Assembly (NCBI RefSeq): GCF_030253575.1
Contig: NC_080561.1
Location: 1,306,001-1,370,000, forward strand
Length of the DNA: 64,000 bases
Direction: 5' to 3'
Source of the DNA: Rhododendron vialii
Taxonomy: Eukaryota; Streptophyta; Magnoliopsida; Ericales; Ericaceae
The position numbers were made by a program, and so were the translations under genes. Shown here one piece after another: positions 1 through 9,817 of the stretch. Each line of letters begins with the position of its first letter. Position 1 is the first letter of the stretch. The notes below the pieces were generated by a model. The model made no database searches. It saw nothing but the letters and a program-made list of their open reading frames with translations, and was not told where the DNA came from.

Positions 1-936
1 ACAAAAGTTAATATCCCTTCAAAGTAGGACCACTCTGAATTCCTCTGTAGGTTAAATCTTAATATTTTTTCATTTGATCCTCGAACTTAAAATATTGTAA
101 AATATAGAATTAGCGTAGTGATCCTTTGATCAACCGATAAACCCATCCGATCTAAGAATGTTTAGACTTAAGTCATAGCTGATCTAGTCGGGAAAGAAAT
201 TTTGATCTGTCACCAAGATTAAATTGAAGCCCCCTTTCTCAACTATCTACTCCCAAATATTGAATTCAAAATTGGTGAGAAAGGAACAACATTGTGTTAG
301 TTGATCCAATCACTTGAAATACCAAGGAGGTATATCATTTACTCAATTAACATAGAGAGAGTAATCCCCACCTAAAGATTGATAAGGTCAGGTAGACTTG
401 GTCTCTCCTAAAGATTAGAGGAATATTTCTCAGCCTTAACAAACTGACATTACTTTCCTAGTCCCATATATATACATTCTATATACCTAAGCGGGTAAGG
501 GTATACCTGTTTATGGATCTGGATCCTCTATAAGGGTTTCTCCTGTGAGGATTTTGTGAGGCCCAATAAAATCCAAATCCTCTACGAAGATTTCTGATCT
601 TGAAATGTTATACGCCTAACCACAACCCCCTCTTCCTTCGATGAGTACATAGATTCTAGTAGAAAAGATGTTGATGTTTTCTTGTTCCATTCTATGATTA
701 AAGATTGATTTTCATGGATTATTTTGAGTGTTGGAAATTTCAAGTTGTCCTATCTTGGTGAAGGAATACCATGGAATACCATGCAGGAAGGAATACATCA
801 TGCTAAGGAGATTGTGGTTTTGCATGCTTTGATCACCCCTGCAGACTTTTCTAATCCTTTCTCGATTGATCTAATTTGTTGGATTTTGACTGATGAATAT
901 TATTTGAAATTATTGGTCTATTAGATATTCCATTCC

Positions 937-1061
937 AGAAAATGATATTGGCACTCTAAAAATTGATGCAAGCACTCCAAAATCAGTGTAATTTCAAAGT
1001 CATTTTTCTTTATTTTTTTGGAGTGTCTGCATCAATTTTTGAAGTGCCAATATCATTTTTC
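937..1061. repeat. Small foldback (MITE-like) inverted repeat
   Basis: The left arm, beginning aaaatgatattggcactc near 939, is repeated as its reverse complement near 1020-1060 (gaagtgccaatatcattttt). Each arm is about 45 bases and the spacer is about 35 bases. The motif cattcc or attcc flanks both sides and could be a short target duplication. No coding capacity. The family is not identified. Confidence 0.6.
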
Positions 1062-1477
1062 ATTCCTATATTGCATAAAAAATTTCTCCAACAGTACCTT
1101 ATCTATATATCGAAATTTCTTTTTTTAATTTTTTTAATCTCAACGAAAGTCATTTGTGTAAATAAAGAGGCTTAGGGGTGGAAAATAAACAGCAACCTCA
1201 AATCCAAATAAACGGCTAAAACTATTGAAGAAACAGAGGCAGCGCTGGTGATCGACCAGAAAATGAAATTTTTTGCTCGGATTGTAAAATTTTAACCAAA
1301 CAGAGGCAGCTGGTATTTTTGATGTATTTTATTCAAATTGTAAAATTTTAACCAAACATCGGATATGTATCCCTGTTGAAGACGTAGCGCCATGGTGCTT
1401 ATAATAATGTATTACGAATTTTCTAAAATGTCATATTCAGTCTCTACGTAATTTTGCTCTGATTTTGGTTGGGACCC

Positions 1478-1545
1478 GCGCATTTGAGTGGTGGAATCGG
1501 TATTTCAAGATTAGTCGAGATATGCGTAATCTGTCTCGGACATCT
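1478..1545 (+). repeat. SINE-like 3' tail (Au-type motif)
   Basis: The order of motifs (gattagtcgagatatgcgt, then ctcggacatctaacttat) resembles the 3' part of the widespread angiosperm Au-type SINE, whose copies read roughly gattagtcgaggtgcgc, then ggcccggacacc, then ttat. A better copy lies at 5780-5895. Only the tail region is recognisable. The family name is from memory and was not checked against a library. Confidence 0.35.
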
Positions 1546-1709
1546 AACTTATCGAGAAAATAAAGAAAGAAAAAAAAACTGTTGGTGCATAGTACTTAAA
1601 TAGGCTTTTGTTTTTTCAACATCCATTAGCCATTGACTAAAACAAAATTCTCCCTAAATTGATTATTGTGATTAGCACTAATCCTTTATCCGGGCTGCAA
1701 CAAGCTCAG

Positions 1710-1716
1710 TATATAA
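1710..1716 (+). promoter_or_regulatory. TATA box of the Alfin-like gene
   Basis: The sequence tatataa lies 95 bases before the start codon at 1811. That leaves a 5' leader of about 65 bases made largely of a pyrimidine tract, which is a usual layout for plant genes. The transcription start is inferred, not seen. Confidence 0.55.
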
Positions 1717-1775
1717 GCCCCTGCAGAAGTTTTCCGACTACTTTTCTGCCGACTATAATCCTTCCTTCCTTGTCT

Positions 1776-1780
<5 letters not shown>

Positions 1781-1810
<30 letters not shown>
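1781..1810 (+). repeat. (CT)15 microsatellite directly before the start codon
   Basis: A perfect CT tract of 30 bases ends immediately before ATG 1811 and so lies in the 5' leader of the Alfin-like gene. CT/GA tracts in plant 5' leaders can bind BBR/BPC (GAGA-binding) factors. Similar tracts sit beside the starts of two other genes in this window. Confidence 0.9.
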
Positions 1811-1812
<2 letters not shown>

Positions 1813-4800
1813 GGAAAACCCTCGGACGGTGGAGGAAGTTTTCAGGGATTTCAAGGGCCGCCGGGCCGCCGTGATCAAAGCCCTCACCGCTGGTATGTAC
1901 ATACATGCGTATCACATTCCTAGCCATTCGCATACCTCTATACAATTGATGACTACGATACGCCTGTTCTCTTCAAAGTTCGAGTTTTCGGATTTTGTTT
2001 AGTTCTGTAATTTTTTTTTTTTTTTGCACATTTCTGATTTGTGTTCTATTCGTTTCGTCATTTTTGCGCAGACGTCGAAGAATTTTATCAGCAGTGCGAT
2101 CCTGGTTAGTTAGGGTTTGCTAGCTCTGCTTCTTCCTGTCTATTTGCGTTAATGTGTGTTTATTTGTGTGTTGATTTTGTGTTGCAATGTGGTGACTTGG
2201 TTAGAAAAATCTATCTCATCTTTGCTATTGTGGAATTCGCGATTTTGAGTAAAGGATGCTTATTGTAGCTTTAATGACGTGGCTTGGCTCACTTCATTTC
2301 TAATTATTTGTCTTTGTCCAAGCCTTGTGTTTGAAATTCTACACGTATTCAGGAACTTTCGAGTCCTACTGGGATACGTAGCTTGCATTTGAACTCGTCT
2401 CTTGCATTGCGATGGGGGTGGATACTTGGAGGTAGTGTTTGGCTTTGCAGAATGATTTGGGAAGGAATAGAATCGTCATTCTTTGGCCTCCCAATAGAAT
2501 GCCCCTTCACTGAATTGGTGAATGATAATTCCGATTTAATGACCATTCTGACATTTTCATAGGAAAATCAGATCGTTACTTATCGTTGCAATCCATTTAT
2601 TTGACTTCATCATATTCCTGAGACATACACTCTACACAAGGAGATGGTATTCTAGACTGTTTCATGGATGAGTTGCTTTTCTGGCCATGACCCAAGAAAA
2701 GTATAGTGGGGACTGGGGAATGAGCAAAAGGATTTGGAACTTGGAAGGAATTAAGAATCACAAGTTGCAAGGCAGACCTGTGCAAGGTCATGTATATGGG
2801 AGTCTTCTGTGGCTGTTTTAACTGGTTTCTATGAAGTTTGAGCAAATCAATTATTTGTTATTCACTCATCTTGGGAGTCTTCCGTGGCTGTTCAAATTGA
2901 CTTACTTGCTTAGTGATAATGTTCTAGTTCCCTCTCATCGCATTATGGTAAGAGTTGATTTGGGAAGTGTTCTACCTACTGGCTACTACGGGTTTATTTC
3001 AACTTAAAAATGACTCCATCTGTTGTGGCTCCATTAGGTTGGCTAATTGGCTTTTTCAGATTGGACTTGTCAATTCTGGAGGAGCGATTCCTCCGACTAC
3101 CATGGCCCAATCCCATACCCTCGCTATCTAATATTTTCTTGTCTCCAAGTTCTTCGTCGCTCCCTGATTTTAATTTTATGGATTGTTGTTTGCTTTTTAT
3201 TTGTTTTGTACTTCTTCATAGTTGGTGATGACATTCGAATCTAGTATAGCAGCTCTGGGCTCAAGGTTCTTAAGAAAGAAAGGTTTAGAGGGCCTCAGAG
3301 ACACCGGGGTTGGTGTCTTCAACGACTCCCTGACGATCTAGTCACTAACGGTAGGAGAATTAGGGTTTCTAGAAAGGAGGAAGAAGAAGTTACCTGTGCT
3401 GCACTGTTTGTTGGCCATAGATACCAGAGCTCACATCATCGGACTCACCCATGGTCTCCAACCTCCACGTGTCCTTCCCACGACACAAATTGAATTTAGA
3501 ACATCGATTAGTGGCTAATTCTCCTACTATTAAATCATCGGAGGGTCCTTGAAGACACCAACCCCAGTGCCTTTGTGGCCTTTTAAGCCCTTTCTTTTGC
3601 AGGAACCTTGAGCCGGATTGACCCTTCCGAAAAGGTAATTTGGATGACTGATCCTCAGTTAAAGAACATATTCTTGTCCTTTTGCTTTGCTTGAGGGTGT
3701 AAACTTCTTCTACTTGTCTCACTTGGAGCACATTACTTTTGTAATTGTGTGCATTTTTGTTTTTGTTCCCAAAGGTGGATGTGATTCCGTAGCGATTTTG
3801 TGTATAAAGCTTTTGCAATATTCGTATTTATGGTCTTTGACCAACTGATTTACCTTGTAGAGAAAGAAAACCTTTGCCTGTATGGGTTCCCTAGTGAGCA
3901 ATGGGAAGTAAATTTACCTGCTGAAGAAGTGCCCCCAGAGCTCCCGGAGCCTGCATTAGGCATCAATTTTGCCAGGGATGGGATGCAAGAGAATGACTGG
4001 TTGGCTCTTGTCGCTGTCCACAGTGATGCATGGTTACTTTCCGTGGCCTTCTATTTTGGTGCTAGATTCGGTTTCGATAAAGCTGACAGGTGTTCCTTCT
4101 TCTCTCTATCCATTTTGTGGTGCATTCGACAATTCAAGTTTTTACTTTGTTGGAATACTTGAACACTGTCTTGTTTTTCCCTTTCACGTCACGTTAGATA
4201 ATGTACTGACCCTCTATATGATTGCTTCCGATCCAAGCTGGTCATTTGACTACATTAGAGTTGAGACCAATCAAAATTGTTATCACAGGATTTTTTGTGT
4301 ACGCAAAATAAGCCAAAATGAAAAATGCATTCATTATGGCATGCATTTAGATTACTTTTATAGTGTTTCTAGGTACTCTTGGCCAAGTGTATGATTCATT
4401 TGACCACTGGTCTCAAAGTGATGTCCTTGCTCTAATCTATTTGAAACATTTCACCAAACTGAATCTTAAGTGAATTGTATCAATACTATTACGATGCAAT
4501 GTATTTAGACTGACTCAATTAATTTGTTATGTGATTTAAACCATTTATCTTACCTTGGTTTTGATCTTGTAAGAATTTACTTGCTCAGTTTGAATCATTT
4601 GCACTATAATTCTCAAACCACTGCGCTTTTTGACCATTAGTGGACAAGAAAAACTGATTTGGTGCAATTATGAAGTGTTCGTCAGATGCCTCGTGAAACA
4701 TGTTTTAGGAAATTGATAGTGTGCGATTGGCCATGTCAAGAGATGTTCCAAGAATATAATTGCAGTTACAGTTTCTGTTTTCTGAAATCTTTTGAATTTA

Positions 4801-5541
4801 CCGGATATTTGTAGAAGAGAATGTAGATCAACATTTTCCTGTGTCCCTATCCATAGAATTTCATGGCAAATTTACAGTGAAATGTTCTGGAATCTGTGAG
4901 GCAGGAAGCGTCTTTTCAACATGGTAAATGATCTGCCAACAGTATTTGAGGCTGTGACCGGGGCTGCAAAGAAACAAGCGAAGGACAAGACATCGGTCTC
5001 AAATCACAGCAACAACAAATCCAAGACGAACCAGAAATCGGTAAGACATCCTTCCTTATGCTTCTCTGATCCATAGTGATACATCTACCATGATTTATCC
5101 ATTTTCTGTGCTAGATTCCAATTTTCCAGCTTTCGCCTGTTATCATTCTATTTGTTAAGACTTTTTATACCACCGTACAACATCAAAGCTACCCTGGCTA
5201 TAGTGGCCACAAATTGCATTATGCACTTCTCTTGTTTCTCCTCCCTAGTAATTCTGCCTTATTCGAATCGAAAACAGCAAGGTTCTGAAACCCAGCTCAA
5301 ACCTCCAAAGGCAAAGAAGGAAGAGGAAGAGGAGGGGTTGGATGAAGAAGAAGAGGACGAGCATGGAGATACACTGTGCGGAGCCTGTGGAGGAAACTAT
5401 GCTTCCGACGAGTTTTGGATTTGTTGCGACATATGCGAGAAGTGGTTCCACGGCAAGTGTGTGAAGATCACTCCAGCCAGAGCTGAGCACATAAAGCAGT
5501 ACAAGTGCCCGTCGTGCAGCAACAAGAGAGCTCGGCCTTGA
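1811..5541 (+). CDS. Alfin-like PHD-finger protein (H3K4me3 reader)
   Basis: Nuclear chromatin reader of the plant Alfin-like family, whose PHD finger binds trimethylated H3K4. Joined exons 1811-1892, 2072-2104, 3861-4089, 4905-5040 and 5278-5541 give 744 coding bases and 247 aa, the usual family length (about 240-260 aa), with all splice phases consistent. The N-terminal Alfin (DUF3594) domain starts [18 protein letters not shown] and contains [19 protein letters not shown] and the block [18 protein letters not shown]. An acidic linker rich in Glu follows. The C-terminal PHD finger has the C4HC3 pattern: CGAC, then ICCDIC, then WFHGKC, ending in CPSC. Tyr in GGNY and Trp in EFWICC and EKWFHG can form the aromatic cage. 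Intron 2 (1.76 kb) holds a foldback element at 3248-3625. A TATA box and a CT tract precede the start. Plants carry several Alfin-like paralogues and I cannot assign a number. Confidence 0.95.
3248..3625. repeat. Foldback element inside intron 2 of the Alfin-like gene
   Basis: Bases 3248-3362 (gctcaaggttcttaagaaag through the ggggttggtgtcttcaa motif to gtaggagaatt) recur as a diverged reverse complement at about 3510-3625. Arms are about 110 bases and the spacer about 150 bases. A - strand open frame across 3390-3818 is a by-product of the arms. It is most likely a MITE or foldback transposon. Target duplications were not resolved. Confidence 0.65.
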
Positions 5542-5779
5542 TACCTGCTCATGACGGTTACGTTAGATGTTCGGATCTCTCTGTGTATTCGAGTACCATG
5601 GTGGCATGATAATTAGTTTTGTTTCTTCTGGTGTATCAATTGTGGCTCTGAAACGTGTCTTCAATTTGCTTCTGATTAGGAATGATATCCAGTTTCACTA
5701 TTGTAGAAAACTAGCTTCCTAGTGATTGATTTAGGAAACTCTTGAATTCACTGATTTAGTCAATTGCTGGAGCCTTTTC

Positions 5780-5895
5780 ACTGATTTTAGTCAATTGCTG
5801 GAGCCTGTAAGGTTTCCACTTCAGTGGATGGTGGGTTTGGTCCCGGAATTAGTCGAAGTGCGCGTAAGCTGGCCCGGACACCTCGTTATAAAAAT
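5780..5895 (+). repeat. SINE-like 3' segment (Au-type)
   Basis: Contains ggtcccggaattagtcgaag, then gcgcgtaagctggcccggac, then acctcgttataaaaa. This is the typical 3' portion of Au-type SINEs as I know them. Just before it, a 30-base stretch (ttttcactgattttagtcaa and ttgctggagcct) is imperfectly duplicated at 5760-5805. The 5' tRNA-like half is not recognisable, so this is probably a truncated copy. Confidence 0.45.
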
Positions 5896-6149
5896 AGAGT
5901 TCATTACTAACATCAAACTCCAAAAAATGTGTCTCTATATGTGTGCAATTAATCAATGTCTATTCAAGAATGGCAGGTCTGTTCGCAAATGTTTTTGTTT
6001 TGTGTCCAGAAATTTTGATGTATTTTTTAAAGCACGTTGCACAATTGGTTTTGTTTTGTGAAAAAATGTCAGTATTCTCAATTAACACGTTGATCAAAAT
6101 GAATTATCAATTGCCCAATTTGAGTAACTAAATATAAATGTCATGAAAC

Positions 6150-6305
6150 TAAGGACATGTTTGGCCGCTTCAATTTTGGACTTTGAATTATGCATTTTCG
6201 GATTAAAGGTGCTTGGCCGCAGATTATATGCTTGAGAAATAAAATGGAGAATGCAGAATTTAAAATATATTATGCACATTATCCAAACATACTTTTACAG
6301 ATTTT
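6150..6305. repeat. Small MITE-like element
   Basis: Begins near acatgtttggccgctt and ends near tatccaaacatac, so the ends are imperfect inverted repeats of a (a/t)catgtttgg type. Length is about 150 bases with no coding capacity. A second internal cttggccgcagatt resembles the left end. The family is uncertain (Tourist-like ends are one option). Confidence 0.4.
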
Positions 6306-6539
6306 GATTACAGTCTGAAAATCTATAATCTACAACTCGCTCGCTAATCATAAGTTTTCATTCCCTTCCACTTCTCCCTCTTACCTCTTGCCTGCCACAA
6401 GACATCCCTTTAATTGTTTTCAAACCAAGTTCTTAGAAACATGTGTGACTTACATGTCTTTTGCTGTTCACAAAAATTAATTGAAACATATGGTACAAAA
6501 AAAACTGGTAAACTGAACAAAACCCGACTTGGTAGTAAA

Positions 6540-7310
6540 TATGAATCCGACAAGAGATGGAACTACGAGATATCTCCGGTTTTGACCGGCTTGTCTCCGG
6601 CAGTTTCCCCCGTCCAGATCTGTTTCCAGTTTGGGTTTCCCCCAGATTCGGCGAGTGAATAATCCACTGATTTTTGTTCCGGCGTGTTGGTGGTGCGGAG
6701 GATAAAGGCCGGGGCATGGCCCTGGAGCCTTTTTTCAGCCTCAAAGAGTTGAAGACACAGAGGAGGGTTGCAGCAGACGGCGCCGTGGTGTGTGGGAGCG
6801 GAGGCTTTGCCTAGAGTGGATTTCTACTCAATTCCTGTGCCCAGAGCCTGCTCATGCCAACGGGGGCTCACCGGAGATGCTTATCAACTCCGCTTGTGGC
6901 CAAGTCCCATCAGCGTTTCTGGATGCAGTGCCTGGCGGATTTCTTTCGGCCGGAGTTTGGCCGGCGTGCTAGTGGATTTGTCCATGTTTGGTGTAATTCC
7001 TGTTTTGTTTGTGTTCTCTCTTGTTTCCTTCGGTTTTGGTTGCCTGTCTTTGATTTGGTTGGTTGAGCCTTCCAGAGGCAGGTGGATGATAGGTTGCTAA
7101 CTCCTCATGAACGACCCTTAGAGGAGGTGAGAAGTGGGCTTTGGCCGATGCTTAGGACCTAGACTCTAGCGTCTCTTTGTCTCCCTTTTTGCTTGTTTTT
7201 CCTTTGAGATTGGTTGGTTTAGTTTTTCCTTATCTTTGTATTCGGAAGGAATTGCTATTTTGTTGCCTTATTGGCTATAATGAAATTTGCTTCGGATCAA
7301 AAAATAAAAA
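6540..7310 (+). mobile_element. Possible degenerate non-LTR (LINE) derived segment
   Basis: The segment is more GC-rich than its flanks and ends in the motif ggctataatgaaatttgctt followed by cggatcaaaaaataaaaat. That resembles the 3' ends of plant LINEs, where coding or UTR sequence runs into an A-rich tail. It carries a 110-codon open frame (6768-7100) with no recognisable domain. Boundaries and target duplications are unclear. It could instead be an unrelated expressed pseudogene. Confidence 0.3.
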
Positions 7311-7765
7311 TAAACTTGCGCATATCTCGACTAAATTTGAATGATCAATCCCACCGTTCCTACCGGTCCTGATTTGGGCCTAGAGAAACAAAAGCATCGG
7401 GGTCATCTTATCTGGCTTTGAATATTGACAAATAGGGGAAGGTGGGTGGTATAGAAAAGTCATGAGAGTGGCTTGGCAAGTTGGCAACAAACAAAAAGGA
7501 GGAATAAATGCATTAATTTTCTTGCTTCATATTCACGACAATTTGTGACAGCCCAATAGCCCATGCCATTACTTTAGTTTACCCACAAAGACTTTTGAGA
7601 CCAAAAAAAAAAAAGTTGACCCAACCCTGGTTTGAGACATTATACCTAAAGAAGCTTCTAGTCTTTGACCTCCCACCTATTTTGACTGTTTAATCACCAT
7701 ATTTAACGGTTTTATTTTGAAAGTTTCTTTATTCTTTGGATTCTGTCAATGCATGACTACTACTT

Positions 7766-8093
7766 AAGGTGGTTTATTTTTTGTTCTTATTCAAATTTTT
7801 TTCGTATTTATTAGTTTTTCGTCAATTTTTTAAGGATTATTGTTTCGTCATGACGAGAGAAATCTAAAAATTAAAAAATTACGATCGAAATCTAATTTTT
7901 TTTGAATAAAGACAAAAAATTGGCTTATTGGCTTACTTTCGTCTTTATTAAAAAATTAAATTTTGATCGTAATTTTTTACTTTTTAGATTCCTCTCGTCA
8001 TGACAAGGCAATAATCCTCAAAAAATCGACAAAAAACTAATAAATGCGGAAAAAAATTGAGTAAGGACAAAAAAATAAGCCACCTTGGCTTAT
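7766..8093. mobile_element. Long-arm inverted-repeat MITE
   Basis: The whole element is a near-perfect palindrome. The left arm runs from aaggtggtttattttttgtt through cgtcatgacgagagaaatct. The right arm is its reverse complement, ending ggacaaaaaaataagccacc then tt. Each arm is about 160 bases with almost no spacer. There is no coding capacity beyond a spurious frame. The RNA would fold into a long hairpin. The superfamily is not identified. Confidence 0.8.
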
Positions 8094-8608
8094 TTAGCCG
8101 AAATAAGAGTAACCCTAAATCTTTTTTTTGTTTTTCGAGCAACCCTAAATCTATTTGAAGAAAAATGATTTCAGTCAAAATAGTTTATTTTCCTTTAAGT
8201 ATGTAAACTGTTAGGTATGAGTATTTAGTACTACTATACTATTAGAATGCATATAAGGATTTGTAGTTGGAACATAGTAGCATTAATAATGGAGATCGAA
8301 GAAATGATAGCTTGTAATCCTAACTATTGGTAAAGGTTTTGAAGGAAATTTTTTTGAATAAAGAGATAGATAAAAAGAAGTTGATAGCGAAGAAAAACTT
8401 ATTGAAAATCGTGTAGAAAGAGAAAGAGAAATATTCTGAGAACACAAGAGAACGAAGCCAATAAGCTTGTGTCTTAAATCTTACCTCATCGCAAATCTTT
8501 AGCCTCTTGCGTAATTTCTGTATCTCAAACTTAGATACCCCTTCATACTAGTGAGGGGGAAAAAAGAGGTTCTAAAATGCTATCAACTGCTCTGGTAAAG
8601 CGTGTATC

Positions 8609-8903
8609 AAAGTACTTCCCACAACCACCGATGGTAATAGCTTGGATGGCAAAAGCCTAATTCATGTTCATGCAAGACTTAGGTTTGAGTCTTGTCAGCG
8701 GCAAGGGAATGTGGGATTTGTTCCCTTGTTATCATGTACCTAGGTGGTGCTATGCCTGTCCTCACGGACATTAGCTATGACTCGAACCGGACATTCCACA
8801 GAGGGTAGAGAACCCCTATGGTCACGCCCAAGGAGAGTTGCTTCGCTGATTGTCCCCTCCCATCTTTTTCTTGATTTAAAAAAAAAAAAAGTACTTCCCA
8901 CAA
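8609..8903 (+). mobile_element. Complete tRNA-derived SINE with 16-bp target duplication
   Basis: The 16-base direct repeat aaagtacttcccacaa occurs at 8609-8624 and again at 8888-8903. The body between them (about 263 bases) starts with a tRNA-like region: tagcttggatggcaaaagc resembles a polymerase III A box and ggtttgagtcttg resembles a B box. It ends in a run of As. Target duplication, pol III-like head and A tail together are diagnostic of a SINE inserted on the + strand. The near-exact duplications suggest a fairly young insertion. Confidence 0.85.
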
Positions 8904-9776
8904 TTTTTCAAATTTTAAGACTAGTTTCTGATTTTTATAAATTTCCTCTTACCTATTGATAGAACTTTTGTTTAAATTTGTGCATATATGAACTTTACTC
9001 TCTACAATATTTTTCCTCCTATGAGAAATTGAAACAAAAGTGCATCCCCCCATCCCCATGTCAATTCCGGGTGGAGGAAAAATGGGTTTTTCCTCCAAAC
9101 CAATACCCTTCTGCCACATCAGCATACAGTATAAAACCAAGGGGAAAATCACGTGTTGTGCTTGGACTCTAACTTGGGTTAAAATTAAACTTGATTACGA
9201 GAGTTTTAGAGATAAAAATTAATCATGATCATTTTATGATAAAATAATTAAAAAATTAATATTTTTTTACTAATTCAAACGAATTGAAAATTTGGAACAC
9301 TTAATTTTTAATCATATTTTTTAATATATAAATAGTCTAAAAAACTTAACATTATAATAATAGAGAGAATGTAAAATAGAGTGTATTAGTGTGGGGTTAA
9401 AGTAGGTAAAATTGAAAAAGTGTATTGTTGATCAATAGCAATTTTGGCTCAAAATGATGCTAACTTGCTGTAAGAGGAAAATGGTAGAGATGCACGTAAA
9501 TTGATCCGGACATTCACATATGTGACCATGTAAAAAAAAGGGGGTTTTGTACAGTTGTACTGTTTTATGGCGTGTAGGAGCCTTATAATTTTAACCCAAG
9601 TTGGAGTCCAAGCACAACACAGCATGTGATTTTTCCCTTGGTTTTGTACTGTATGCTTTGGTTTTGTACTATTGGCTGATATGGCAGAAGTTATTGGTTC
9701 GGAGGAAAAGCCCATTTTTCCTATCCTGGCGGAGAGAATTTATTAGTAAAATAGAGAGAGAGTGAGGGAGAGAATT

Positions 9777-9778
<2 letters not shown>

Positions 9779-9813
<35 letters not shown>
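9779..9813 (+). repeat. (GA)n microsatellite in the 5' leader of the ankyrin gene
   Basis: A pure GA tract of about 35 bases ends four bases before the start codon at 9818. A looser gagaga-rich stretch precedes it from 9750. It is probably transcribed in the 5' leader. No clear TATA box is visible upstream. Confidence 0.9.

Positions 9814-9817
<4 letters not shown>

Larger units (their letters stand above)
1..1709. other. Intergenic DNA upstream of the Alfin-like gene
   Basis: No coding region can be supported here; the open frames are short and resemble nothing I recognise. The stretch holds a small foldback element near 937-1061. Two copies of a 22-base motif (attgtaaaattttaaccaaa plus ca) lie near 1279-1360. 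A SINE-like tail lies near 1478-1545. The last few hundred bases must contain the promoter of the gene at 1811. Confidence 0.6.
5542..9778. other. Transposon-rich intergenic DNA between the Alfin-like and ankyrin genes
   Basis: After about 150-200 bases of probable Alfin-like 3' UTR I find no supportable host gene. The stretch contains a SINE-like tail (5780-5895), a small MITE-like element (about 6150-6305), a possible LINE-derived segment (about 6540-7310), a long-arm inverted-repeat element (7766-8093) and a complete SINE (8609-8903). The open frames here have no recognisable domain. Confidence 0.6.

Noticed and set aside
3390-3818. A 142-codon - strand frame in intron 2 of the Alfin-like gene
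   Set aside because: It lies over a foldback element, is antisense to a clear gene, and shows no domain; the frame is explained by the inverted repeat.
6768-7100. A 110-codon + strand frame
   Set aside because: No recognisable motif, overlapping alternative frames of similar length, and placement in a probable transposon-derived segment.
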